Shown: in pieces, positions 16,968 to 24,998 of the stretch
How the letters are laid out: each line of letters opens with the position of its first letter
Numbering within the stretch: position 1 is the first letter of the stretch
Assembly: GCF_012933365.1 (NCBI RefSeq)
Contig: NZ_JABBVZ010000026.1
Span: 1 to 44,102, forward strand
Direction of reading: 5' to 3'
DNA: 44,102 bases
Source: Sulfobacillus harzensis
GTDB lineage: Bacteria > Bacillota > Sulfobacillia > Sulfobacillales > Sulfobacillaceae
Notes under the pieces: generated by a model
What the model was told of the DNA's origin: nothing
The model's input: only the letters and a program-made list of their open reading frames with translations
The model's database searches: none
Translations under genes and position numbers: made by a program

Positions 16968-17043
16968 CGTTCCTTTCCGTCCGATATCTCCTATGTTTTA
17001 GACTACTTGAAACGAAAAGTCCACGCCAGCTTCTGAGTTGGTA

Positions 17044-17520
17044 TCATCCCGCACGATGCGGCCCATGCATGGGGGTGGGCAGCACCCGTTCAACGTGAGA
17101 ACGAACCACCATCACGGATGCCCCGGTTCTGCGAAGGACACCCGCAGCTACACCGCCCCCAACCCATCGACGAAATCCCCGCGGCGGTTGTCCCCCGAGC
17201 ACAATGGTGTGGCAGTGAAGAATGTCCGCTACCATCACAATGACGTCGCTCACAGACGTCCCGGATTCGTGGAGAAAACGGACCCGATCCATCACTCCAC
17301 GAAAGACATCCTGTTCCAAATACGCTCTCAACGTCTCTTGTATGTCGCGCTCATAGTCTGAAGTCCACCGAGGCCCGGCAAATCGCGCCGATCCCGCCAG
17401 TTCCGTGACATATAAAACGGTCACCTCGATGGCATCGTCAGCCAATAGCCAACGCCGGACCCACCGACAGGCCGCCTCCGCATGGCCGCGGCCATCCAGC
17501 GCCAACAGTATGCGTTGCAC
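17044..17520 (-). CDS. Universal stress protein (UspA family)
   Basis: This single-domain Usp protein of about 158 residues has the opening strand RILLALDGRGHAEAA and the C-terminal nucleotide-binding loop beginning IVLGGQPPRGFRRWVGGGVA and ending with a Gly-Ala-Ser-Val strand. ATP or another nucleotide is probably bound. The GTG at 17520 lies eight bases after GGGGAGG, while the ATG at 17526 lies only two bases from it, so GTG is preferred. The gene sits between kdpC and the KdpD-type sensor, which itself ends in a Usp domain, so a partner role in K+ sensing is a reasonable inference. Its ribosome site starts directly after the T-run of the kdpC terminator. Confidence 0.75.
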   Translation of the reverse strand: MQRILLALDGRGHAEAACRWVRRWLLADDAIEVTVLYVTELAGSARFAGPRWTSDYERDIQETLRAYLEQDVFRGVMDRVRFLHESGTSVSDVIVMVADILHCHTIVLGGQPPRGFRRWVGGGVAAGVLRRTGASVMVVRSHVERVLPTPMHGPHRAG

Positions 17521-17535
17521 TGGCATCACCTCCCC

Positions 17536-17570
17536 AAAAACAAGGCGCCGGACCCGTAAGCCCGACGCCT
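17536..17570 (-). terminator. Intrinsic terminator after kdpC
   Basis: On the minus strand a GC-rich stem of nine or more pairs with one G-U wobble (AGGCGTCGG against CCGGCGCCT) is followed by TGTTTTT. It separates kdpC from usp, and the T-run abuts the usp Shine-Dalgarno sequence. Confidence 0.8.
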
Positions 17571-17593
17571 CGCTTGTTCGCGCGGAACCAGAA

Positions 17594-18190
17594 TTAGCCG
17601 TGTCGCGCCTTGTACACCTCAATATTCAGTTCGGTCACGTTGACCACCCGTTTTCCAAAGAGCCCCCACTCGGGACCGAGGGTCGCTTGATTCACCAGGG
17701 TATGCAAGTACTGGGTCGAAAGTCCCGTCGCTCGAGCAACCCGGGGAATTTGGATCAAGGCGGCTTGCGGGCTGATATAGGGATCCAAGCCCGAAGCGGA
17801 TCCCTCAACAAGATCCGGGGGTATCTGGCTGACCTTCAAGCCCGGATCCGCCTTCTCCAACGTGGCAATGCGCGCCTTGATGTTCTGTATGAGAACTTTG
17901 TTGGTCGGGCCCAAGTTACTGCCCGTCGAGTTCTCCGCATTGTACGGCTGGGGTTTTCCCGTCGTCGCATTCACGGTGTCAGAGGGACGGCCCCAGAAGT
18001 AACCCTTTTGGGTAAAGTACTGGCCGACGATGGCCGAGGCTACCACCCGGTTGCCAATCTTCACCACGCTGCCGTTGGCCTGGTAAGGGAAGAGTAGCTG
18101 GCTTAGCCCGGTCATGGCCAAAGGATAGGCCAACCCCAACAGCACCCACAACGACACGGTCACACCAATCAATGGCTTTAAGTACTTCAT
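17594..18190 (-). CDS. kdpC: Potassium-transporting ATPase subunit KdpC
   Basis: KdpC is the single-span subunit that stabilises the KdpFABC pump. The 198-residue protein has an N-terminal membrane helix (LIGVTVSLWVLLGLAYPL, about residues 7-24) and the family signatures QANGSVV, GQYFTQKGYFWGRPS, NLGPTNK, DPYISPQAAL and a C-terminal LGxxGxxxVNVxELN-type tail (LFGKRVVNVTELNIEVYK). The ATG at 18190 follows AGGAGGAGGTG. It lies 15 bases after kdpB, and the operon terminator follows it. Confidence 0.95.
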   Translation of the reverse strand: MKYLKPLIGVTVSLWVLLGLAYPLAMTGLSQLLFPYQANGSVVKIGNRVVASAIVGQYFTQKGYFWGRPSDTVNATTGKPQPYNAENSTGSNLGPTNKVLIQNIKARIATLEKADPGLKVSQIPPDLVEGSASGLDPYISPQAALIQIPRVARATGLSTQYLHTLVNQATLGPEWGLFGKRVVNVTELNIEVYKARHG

Positions 18191-18205
18191 GTGCGTCACC
18201 TCCTC

Positions 18206-20230
18206 CTATGCGAGTCCGAATAATCCCAGCACGTGGTCAATCGCCCAGATGCCGACGAACGGGATAATCACGCCCAAGACACCCCAGTTGAAAATGTTGC
18301 GAGCCAGCATTTTGTCGGCCGATTCCGCTCGATACTTGACGCCCCGGATGGCGAAGGGAATCAGCGCCGGGATAATGAGGGCGTTAAAGATTAGCGCCGA
18401 CAAAATCGCGCCGTGCGGTGTCTTCAGCCCCATGATGTTCAGCTTGCTGAGCACCGACAACTCCGGAACCGCAGCAAACATGGCCGGGATGATGGCGAAG
18501 TACTTCGCCACGTCGTTGGCGATTGAGAAGGTGGTGAGTGCGCCGCGGGTGATGAGGAGCTGCTTTCCCACCATGACTACGTCTAACAACTTCGTCGGGT
18601 TGGACTCCAGGTCAATCATGTTGCCCGCTTCCTTGGCTGCCATGGTTCCAGAATTCATCGCCAACCCCACATCCGCTTGAGCTAGTGCTGGCGCGTCGTT
18701 GGTGCCGTCACCGGTCATGGCGACCAGCTTTCCTTGCGCCTGCTCCTTTTTAATAACCTCAATCTTGTCCTCAGGTTTGAGCTCGGCGATGAAGTCATCG
18801 ACGCCTGCCTCCTGAGCGATAACGGCGGCGGTGATGTGGTTGTCACCCGTCGCCATCACCGTTCGAATGCCCATCTTGCGGAAGTCGTCAAAGCGCTCTT
18901 TTAGACCGGTTTTAACAATGTCCTTCAATCGAATGACGCCGAGTGCCTTGCCGTCCACTTCCACGGCCAGCGGCGTACCGCCCTCGCCGGCTACAGCCTC
19001 CGCGAGCTTATTCAGCTCCTCCTTGGTCTCCGGCGCCGTAATCTCCACGATGGCGCTAACCGCGCCCTTTCGAATCTGCCGGCCATCATTGAGGTCGACG
19101 CCACTCATCCGCGTATGCGCGGAAAAAGGTACCGGCTCGCCATCGGCCTCGGGCAGCTGCTCGACTTTCAGCACATCTTGCGCCAATTCCACCACCGACC
19201 GACCTTCCGGCGTGGTGTCAGCCAACGAGGCCAAGAGCGACGCCTCCGCCACCTCTTCCACGCTCACCCCTTGGATGGGCATGAACTCGGTCGCCATGCG
19301 GTTTCCAATGGTAATCGTGCCGGTCTTGTCGAGGATGATGGTGTCAATGTCGCCGGCCGCCTCGACGGCGCGTCCGCTCTTCGCCACGACATCCACCTGC
19401 GCCACGCGGTTCATGCCTGCGATGCCGATGGCCGACAGCAGCGCCCCAATCGTGGTCGGAATCAGACACACCAAAAGTGCGACCATCGTGGTGATGTCAG
19501 TGGCATGCTTCCCAAAGTAGCTGGCCTGAGGAACCAGCGTCACAACCACTAGAACGAAGATAAGGGTGAGCACGCCCAACAGCGCCGACAAGGCGATCTC
19601 ATTGGGGGTCTTTTGCCGACTGGCTCCCTCAACCAAGGCGATCATACGGTCAAGAAAGGTTTCCCCAGGACTGGTGGTGATTTCAACCACCAAGTGGTCG
19701 GACAACAGCCGCGTCCCGCCCGTGACACTGTCGCCCTTTGCCTTAATGACGGGTGCCGATTCACCGGTGATAGCGGACTCATCCACCGAGCCCACCCCTT
19801 CCAGCACCTCGCCGTCGCTGGGAATCACATCGTTTTCTTCAACCAACACGCGTGACCCCTTCTCCAGTCGCTCGGCAGGAACCCAGTCCCAAGAACCATC
19901 ATCTTTAAGCTTCTTCGCCCGGGTGCTGGACCGGGTACGCCGGAGAAAGTCGGCCTGCGCCCTGCCGCGCGCCTCGGCGTACGATTCCGCGAAGGTCGCA
20001 AAGAGAATGGTGAAAAAGAGGATAATGGTCACTAACAGCTCATACCCGAAAATAGGTTTGCCGACCGATCCAATGGTAAAGATGAGCGTGACCAGCGTGC
20101 CGATTTCCACCACAAACATGACCGGATTGCGAATCATCTGCACGGGATTGAGCTTGGCAAAGGTGTCTTTCAGTACTTCGCCGAAATATTGCCCGCCCAT
20201 TTTGCTCGGTGTTTCCGATGCCGTTGCCAT
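18206..20230 (-). CDS. kdpB: Potassium-transporting P-type ATPase subunit KdpB
   Basis: This is the catalytic P-type ATPase subunit of the high-affinity K+ pump. The 674 residues include the actuator motif (SAITGESAPV), the phosphorylation site (ILDKTGTIT, about residue 303), the nucleotide-binding domain and the hinge MTGDGTNDAPALAQADVGLAM, together with the membrane segments typical of class IA. GGGAGGA lies about ten bases before the ATG. All key residues are present, so the pump should be functional. It follows kdpA by 27 bases in the order F-A-B-C. Confidence 0.97.
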   Translation of the reverse strand: MATASETPSKMGGQYFGEVLKDTFAKLNPVQMIRNPVMFVVEIGTLVTLIFTIGSVGKPIFGYELLVTIILFFTILFATFAESYAEARGRAQADFLRRTRSSTRAKKLKDDGSWDWVPAERLEKGSRVLVEENDVIPSDGEVLEGVGSVDESAITGESAPVIKAKGDSVTGGTRLLSDHLVVEITTSPGETFLDRMIALVEGASRQKTPNEIALSALLGVLTLIFVLVVVTLVPQASYFGKHATDITTMVALLVCLIPTTIGALLSAIGIAGMNRVAQVDVVAKSGRAVEAAGDIDTIILDKTGTITIGNRMATEFMPIQGVSVEEVAEASLLASLADTTPEGRSVVELAQDVLKVEQLPEADGEPVPFSAHTRMSGVDLNDGRQIRKGAVSAIVEITAPETKEELNKLAEAVAGEGGTPLAVEVDGKALGVIRLKDIVKTGLKERFDDFRKMGIRTVMATGDNHITAAVIAQEAGVDDFIAELKPEDKIEVIKKEQAQGKLVAMTGDGTNDAPALAQADVGLAMNSGTMAAKEAGNMIDLESNPTKLLDVVMVGKQLLITRGALTTFSIANDVAKYFAIIPAMFAAVPELSVLSKLNIMGLKTPHGAILSALIFNALIIPALIPFAIRGVKYRAESADKMLARNIFNWGVLGVIIPFVGIWAIDHVLGLFGLA

Positions 20231-20257
20231 ATGCGAATAATCCTCCCTTACGCCGAC

Positions 20258-21952
20258 CTAAAACAGGTGATGGGCCATTAATAAGTAGTGCTCGGCCAAG
20301 GGCCCCAGCGCCACCACCGGAAAGAACGTCAAGGCGTTCAGCACCACCACCGCGCCTGTCAAGATGCCGCCAAACAGCATTCCTTCGGTGCGCATCGTCC
20401 CCGACGTTTCAGGCACCGCCTTCTTCTTGAGAAGCGACTCGGCGAGATAAAACATGGCAATCACCGAGGCAAAGCGCGCCACGATCATTACAATGCCGAT
20501 CGTCACCTCGTAATAAGGCAGAGCCGCGCCAAGGCCCGCAAATGCCGAACCGTTGTTAGCTGCACCCGACAAGATCCCGTAGAGAATCTCCGAAAATCCA
20601 TGTGGTCCGGGGTTGTACACGCCCTTTAAGCCGACCGGCAACGCCACCGAAAGTGCCGTACCCACCAAGATGATGAACGGATGCAGAAGAAAGGCAATGG
20701 AGGCCAATGACACTTCGCGGGCCTCGATTTTCTTGCCGAGGAACTCGGGCGTACGACCAACCATCAGCCCCATCAGGAACACGGCGATGATGACCAGCAT
20801 CAGCATGTTGAGCAATCCCACGCCAAATCCGCCGAACACCAGATTCAAGAACATGCCAATCATGAAGGACAATCCGGTAATAGGCAGCGCGCTGTCATGC
20901 GCCGTGACGACAGAACCGGTGGTAAAGCCCATGGTCGACATCCCAAATATCGTGTCGCCCCCAGTTCCCATGCGGAGCTCGGTGCCTACACGATAGACAT
21001 GCCCATGCAGCCCCAACGCATTCACAATCGGGCTTCCGGCGTGCATCGGGAAGTAAATCATGGCGCCCATAGCAAACCAGAAGATTCCGGCCACACCAAT
21101 CAGTGTCCAGGCCATCTTCTTCTTACCGGTCATCACACCGAGGGCGTAGAAGAACGCGATCTCAACAAGGCCCATCATTATCGACTCAAAGATGTTAGTG
21201 AGCGGCGTCGGGTTCTCCAGCGGATTCCCGCTATTGGCGTTGGTAAAGCCACCGCCGTTGGTGCCCAAGTGTTCAATCGAATCCCAACTGGCAATCGGTC
21301 CCCGCGCCACCACCTGTGTCTGTCCCGTAATGGTATGCACGTGCAAATACGGAGCTAAAGTCTCCGGCACGCCCTGCCACACCAAAAGCACCGTGAAGAC
21401 AATGGCCAAAGGCAGCAGGATTCGGGTGCACATCAACACCAGGTCCACAAAGAAGTTGCCCATCTTCTTGCCTGACAACGCGCGAATAAAGGCAATCAGC
21501 ATGGTTCCGCCGATGGCCGGCGTCACAAACTGCAAAAACGATAGATTGCCAAACTGCGAGAAGTACGAGAGCGTGCTTTCTCCGCCGTACGCCTGCCAGT
21601 TGGTATTGGTCCCAAAACTGGCGGCCGTGTTGAACGCCAGCTGCGGATTCACCGCGGTCATGTGCTCGGGATTCCACGGCAAATGGCCCTGAAGCCGGAG
21701 CAACACGTACGAAATGATGATCCAAGCAAAGTTAGTCAATACCAATGCCACGCCGTACTGCTTCGCCGTCATCGACTTTGACGGGTCAATGCCAAAAAGC
21801 CGGTAAATACCGTTCTCGATCGGCCGCATTGGTCGGTCCAAAAAGGTCGGCTCATACGAAAAGACCTTGGCGATATACGTGCCGAGGGGCTTCACGGTCA
21901 CCACAAAAATCCCGATGACCACCACCCACACGGCTACCGTTTGCAGCGACAC
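20258..21952 (-). CDS. kdpA: Potassium-transporting ATPase subunit KdpA
   Basis: KdpA is the K+-binding, channel-like subunit related to SKT transporters. The 564 residues contain about ten membrane helices and four pore loops, including TSFGTNTNWQAYGGE, HLGTNGGGFTNANSGNPLEN and GAANNGSAFAG with the selectivity-filter glycines. The start is GTG at 21952 with GAGGAG eight bases upstream. An ATG between that site and the GTG is out of frame. It is separated from kdpF by 18 bases. Confidence 0.97.
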   Translation of the reverse strand: MSLQTVAVWVVVIGIFVVTVKPLGTYIAKVFSYEPTFLDRPMRPIENGIYRLFGIDPSKSMTAKQYGVALVLTNFAWIIISYVLLRLQGHLPWNPEHMTAVNPQLAFNTAASFGTNTNWQAYGGESTLSYFSQFGNLSFLQFVTPAIGGTMLIAFIRALSGKKMGNFFVDLVLMCTRILLPLAIVFTVLLVWQGVPETLAPYLHVHTITGQTQVVARGPIASWDSIEHLGTNGGGFTNANSGNPLENPTPLTNIFESIMMGLVEIAFFYALGVMTGKKKMAWTLIGVAGIFWFAMGAMIYFPMHAGSPIVNALGLHGHVYRVGTELRMGTGGDTIFGMSTMGFTTGSVVTAHDSALPITGLSFMIGMFLNLVFGGFGVGLLNMLMLVIIAVFLMGLMVGRTPEFLGKKIEAREVSLASIAFLLHPFIILVGTALSVALPVGLKGVYNPGPHGFSEILYGILSGAANNGSAFAGLGAALPYYEVTIGIVMIVARFASVIAMFYLAESLLKKKAVPETSGTMRTEGMLFGGILTGAVVVLNALTFFPVVALGPLAEHYLLMAHHLF

Positions 21953-21970
21953 TCAATCATCTCCTCACGG

Positions 21971-22054
21971 TTAGAATTTCTCAGGGTGAATGATGACGTA
22001 CACCAAATAGATGCTGACGGCCACCGCGAGGCCCAACAAAATGCCACCTGTCAC
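21971..22054 (-). CDS. kdpF: Potassium-transporting ATPase subunit KdpF
   Basis: This 27-residue single-helix peptide begins GTG, seven or so bases after AAGGAGGG, and reads VTGGILLGLAVAVSIYLVYV followed by IIHPEKF. The closing Pro-Glu-Lys-Phe is the conserved end of KdpF, the small subunit that stabilises the pump. Its position directly before kdpA confirms the call. It is easily missed because of its size. Confidence 0.9.
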   Translation of the reverse strand: MTGGILLGLAVAVSIYLVYVIIHPEKF

Positions 22055-22072
22055 AACGGAGCCCTCCTTGCT

Positions 22073-22156
22073 CTAAAGACGTTCTAAATAGTGAAGCAAA
22101 GCCAACATGACCCCCAACAGCGCGAGAACGAGCACCATCATCTCCACATCCAGCAT
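22073..22156 (-). CDS. 27-residue membrane peptide upstream of kdpF
   Basis: An ATG at 22156, just behind GGAGGAAGGTGAGG, opens a 27-codon frame (MLDVEMMVLVLALLGVMLAL then LHYLERL) ending 18 bases before the kdpF start. It is one hydrophobic helix with an acidic N-terminus and a Leu-Glu-Arg-Leu end. It differs from KdpF, which closes with a Pro-Glu-Lys-Phe. The strong ribosome site, tight spacing and clean helix suggest a real first gene of the kdp operon. Function is unknown. It could be an extra small pump subunit or a regulator. Confidence 0.6.
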   Translation of the reverse strand: MLDVEMMVLVLALLGVMLALLHYLERL

Positions 22157-22203
22157 TGTCCTCACCTTCCTCCCTTTTACACCCGGTTAGTATCAGCCTT
22201 TTC

Positions 22204-22223
22204 CCGTAAAAAAGTCCGTAAAA
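22204..22223. promoter_or_regulatory. Paired CCGTAAAA repeats in the kdp leader
   Basis: CCGTAAAA occurs at 22204 and 22216, twelve bases apart, about 50 bases before the first reading frame of the kdp operon. On the transcribed strand this is TTTTACGG, T-rich like known KdpE targets. A third copy at 22248 lies in the T-run of the terminator of the neighbouring gene and may be incidental. A regulator-binding role is inference. Confidence 0.3.
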
Positions 22224-22251
22224 GAACACCTTGGATGCATAAAAACGCCGT

Positions 22252-22292
22252 AAAAAAACGGGGGCCACGAGAGCAACTGGGCTGTCGTGGCC
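22252..22292 (-). terminator. Intrinsic terminator after the first kimA gene
   Basis: A perfect 8-bp stem (GGCCACGA/TCGTGGCC at 22292-22285 and 22270-22263) with a 14-base loop is followed on the minus strand by CCCG and seven Ts. It lies 33 bases after the stop of the K+ importer gene and insulates it from the kdp operon. Confidence 0.88.
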
Positions 22293-22324
22293 TCCAGGGT
22301 GTTTGAAATTCGCCAAGGTTAGAG

Positions 22325-24187
22325 TCAACCGGGAGGGGAGTCTGATGACTTGTGGGGCAGGCGGTACGGCACAATCATCACAGCGATGGACCGGCGAAAC
22401 ACCATGATCGCCTCCAGGGCAAATCCCATGTGGTTATGGAGAATGTTTTGCCACCGTTTTTCAACCAGCAGTTCCGGGATCACCACGATGACTCTCCCCG
22501 GCGCAAACAGGCGCGACAGGTGGTCTATGTAACGCACCATCGGCCGCAACACGGCTCGATACTGGGACTGAACCACCACCAGTTTGATACGCGAGTCGGG
22601 ATTCCATTGCTTCCAGCGCTCGGTCATCTGCTGCTCTCTTTCGGGACTGGTCGCGATGTGCAACGCCAAAAGCTCGTCCGGATTCATGGAAAGGGCTGTC
22701 GAGAGAACCCCCATGGTCATCTGATTGATGCTGGCTACGGGGACAATCACCACCAACTGCTTTGGTGTTGGCTTGCCTGACAAGTCTTCCATGCGCAAGA
22801 TGTCCGCCACCATTCGGTAATGGCGGCGGACCGACCGGAATCCCCACAGCATCAAGGGAATCGCGACCACCACAATCCAGGCTCCCTCCGTGAACTTGGT
22901 GATGACGGAGATGAACACCACAGCCGTTGTCAGCACCGCGCCCAGTCCCGCCGTAATGATGGTGGTGACGCGGCGGCCATCCGCATTTTGAGCCCATCGT
23001 TTCTTCACCAGGCTCACCATAGCAATGGTAAAGCTCATATATACCCCAACTGCGTACAGAGGTATCAGGGCAGCCGTATTGCCTTTGAAGAGGATAATAA
23101 GGAGAATCGCAAATCCGCCTAGGACCAAAATCCCGTTTTGATACACAAGCCGGTCTCCGCGACTTAAAAACATACGCGGCATCCATTGGTCCCGGGCCAT
23201 GGTGCTGGCCAGTTGCGGGAATCCCGCAAAGCCGGTGTTGGCCGCAATCGCTAAAATCGCCATGGTCACAAATGATAACAAATAAAAATAGACTCCACGG
23301 CCAAATAGACGGCCGGCCATCAGTTGCAGAACCGTGACCGGGAAGGCATGAGCCGCGTTGGGATGCAGCCCCAATCGGTTCGCGACCAGTGAGGTCCCGA
23401 AAAACATCGCGCCCAACAAAATCCCGAGAAACATCAGCGTGGTTCGCGCTTGGCCCGGTGCGGGATTTCGGAAGATGGGGACCCCGTTGGAAATTGCTTC
23501 AATGCCTGTGAGCGCTGAGGATCCTGAGCTAAAGGCGCGCAATAGCAATAGCGGCCCGACCGCCAGCGCTGATGTGGTTGGGGAGAGCACCGAGGCGGGC
23601 CTTGCTATGGCAAATTCGGGATGGATGAGGCCATACCCCACCATGATGAGAACCATGGCGATGAAAAGATAGGTGGGAAAAGCGAACAACTGCGCCGATT
23701 CTTTGGTACCGCGCAGATTTACCACCATGATAAACAAGGTAAACAACACGGAGACCCAAACCGTCCAATGTCCTAGCCTGGGGAACGCCGAGACCAGGGC
23801 CGCGACGCCTGCTGTGACGCTTACGGCAACGGTCAACGTATAGTCGATTAACAGCGCGGCCCCAGCAATGAGACCAATCCCCGGCCCTAACGTATCGCGC
23901 CCAATGACATACGCGCCCCCGCCGTTCGGGTACTCGGCTATGATTTGGCGATAGTTGTACACCAAAAAGGCCAGCAACAGCACCAAGGTGGCGGATATGG
24001 GCAGAGAAAACCATAGCGCCGCCATCCCGGCATAACTTAGCATGATGAGAATTTCCTGGGTCCCGTAAGCCACGCTCGACAAGGCATCCGGAGCTAGAAC
24101 AGCCAGGCCCTGAAAAACGTTAACCTTCCGCTCGGTCCCTTCGCGGTCTTTGAGTGGTCTTCCGATTAAGACCCGCCGCCAGTCCAT
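22325..24187 (-). CDS. kimA: KimA-type high-affinity K+ importer (first copy)
   Basis: This 620-residue APC-superfamily transporter resembles KimA (YdaO) of Bacillus subtilis along its whole length: VLIGRPLKDREG, APDALSSVAYGTQEILI, QIIAEYPNGGGAYVIG, LIDYTLTVAVSVTAGV, LRAFSSGSSALTGIEAISN, RDQWMPRMFLSRGDRLVYQN, the inward VITKFTEGAW segment and a C-terminal cytoplasmic domain with QYRAVLRPMVRYID. The Asp and Tyr of DALSSVAYG implicated in K+ binding are kept. KimA is a proton-coupled K+ symporter controlled by c-di-AMP. The ATG at 24187 follows GGGAGGA by five bases, and an upstream ATG at 24205 would place that site inside the gene. It is downstream of the kdpE-like gene with a hairpin between. 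Confidence 0.88.
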   Translation of the reverse strand: MDWRRVLIGRPLKDREGTERKVNVFQGLAVLAPDALSSVAYGTQEILIMLSYAGMAALWFSLPISATLVLLLAFLVYNYRQIIAEYPNGGGAYVIGRDTLGPGIGLIAGAALLIDYTLTVAVSVTAGVAALVSAFPRLGHWTVWVSVLFTLFIMVVNLRGTKESAQLFAFPTYLFIAMVLIMVGYGLIHPEFAIARPASVLSPTTSALAVGPLLLLRAFSSGSSALTGIEAISNGVPIFRNPAPGQARTTLMFLGILLGAMFFGTSLVANRLGLHPNAAHAFPVTVLQLMAGRLFGRGVYFYLLSFVTMAILAIAANTGFAGFPQLASTMARDQWMPRMFLSRGDRLVYQNGILVLGGFAILLIILFKGNTAALIPLYAVGVYMSFTIAMVSLVKKRWAQNADGRRVTTIITAGLGAVLTTAVVFISVITKFTEGAWIVVVAIPLMLWGFRSVRRHYRMVADILRMEDLSGKPTPKQLVVIVPVASINQMTMGVLSTALSMNPDELLALHIATSPEREQQMTERWKQWNPDSRIKLVVVQSQYRAVLRPMVRYIDHLSRLFAPGRVIVVIPELLVEKRWQNILHNHMGFALEAIMVFRRSIAVMIVPYRLPHKSSDSPPG

Positions 24188-24239
24188 CGCCGTCCTCCCA
24201 TGCAACCAGTCCTAAACATTTTGTTTGTACCATAGGAGA

Positions 24240-24269
24240 GGAAGTTTCCCAAACTGGGGCACAACTTCC
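24240..24269 (-). terminator. Hairpin between the response regulator gene and kimA
   Basis: GGAAGTT (24240-24246) and AACTTCC (24263-24269) form a 7-bp stem whose loop contains a second short stem (CCC with GGG). No T-run follows on the minus strand, so termination would be weak. It may equally be a processing or regulatory structure in a transcript that continues into kimA. Confidence 0.4.
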
Positions 24270-24293
24270 AGGGACTGGCCTGCCTCCAACCCT

Positions 24294-24998
24294 CTAATCA
24301 CCCTGGCCATGCGGCTTAGGATAGAGCGCGTAGCCAACACCCGCGTGCGACACTAAGTAGACAGGACGGTGCGGATCCGGTTCAATGTATCCCCGAATCC
24401 GCCGGATGTACACGCGCAGATACTCATGCTCGGTCTGATACCCCGGTCCCCAGACCCGCCCTAGCAAATGTTCATGGGTGAGCACCTTGCCGCAATGCTG
24501 GGTAAGTTCCTGACAGAGCCTCCATTCAATGGGGGTCAGTCGTACGCGGCCGTTTGGCCCTTCCACTTCGCGGGTGTCCTTAATGAGGCGGATGTCTCCG
24601 CAGCCCGCATCCCGCGACTCCGAAAAGTCACGGCTTCGCCGCAAAAGGGCCCGTATCCGCGCCAACATCTCCCCCGGCGAGAAGGGCTTGGCCAGGTAAT
24701 CGTCCGCTCCTAGATCGAGCGCCTGAATAGTATCAGCTTCCGAATTCAATGCGGTCAGCACCATCACCGGTACGGTGGAGAGTTTGCGAATCCGCTCGCA
24801 CAGATGAAACCCATCCATATCGGGAAGCCGCAAGTCTAAGAGCACCACGTCCGGCTCGCGGTCGTAAATCAACGTCAACGCCTCATGGCCATTGGCCGCT
24901 TCTGCCACCGCGTAGCCAGCCATTTTGAGATTGGTGGTAATGAGCCGTCGATATTTAGCTTCATCATCAATGACCAATACTAAGCCGCTCTCGTCCAT
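24294..24998 (-). CDS. kdpE: KdpE-like OmpR-family response regulator
   Basis: This 234-residue two-domain regulator has a receiver with the acidic pair (VIDDEAKY), the phosphoacceptor Asp in VVLLDLRLPDMDG, Thr in VMVLTALNS and Lys in DYLAKPFSP. Its winged-helix DNA-binding domain contains the KdpE-like sequence EHEYLRVYIRRIRGYIEPDP followed by VGYAL. In Escherichia coli KdpE the equivalent is 'hyLRiYmghLRqKLE', so the match favours KdpE over PhoB or OmpR. Regulation of the adjacent K+ genes is therefore the likely role. The ATG has AAAGGAGGG upstream and overlaps the kinase gene by 32 bases. Confidence 0.8.
   Translation of the reverse strand: MDESGLVLVIDDEAKYRRLITTNLKMAGYAVAEAANGHEALTLIYDREPDVVLLDLRLPDMDGFHLCERIRKLSTVPVMVLTALNSEADTIQALDLGADDYLAKPFSPGEMLARIRALLRRSRDFSESRDAGCGDIRLIKDTREVEGPNGRVRLTPIEWRLCQELTQHCGKVLTHEHLLGRVWGPGYQTEHEYLRVYIRRIRGYIEPDPHRPVYLVSHAGVGYALYPKPHGQGD

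Noticed and set aside
22157..22324. ydaO-type c-di-AMP riboswitch before kdp
   Set aside because: The leader contains a terminator for the neighbouring gene and short T-rich repeats, and no conserved riboswitch core could be recognised.
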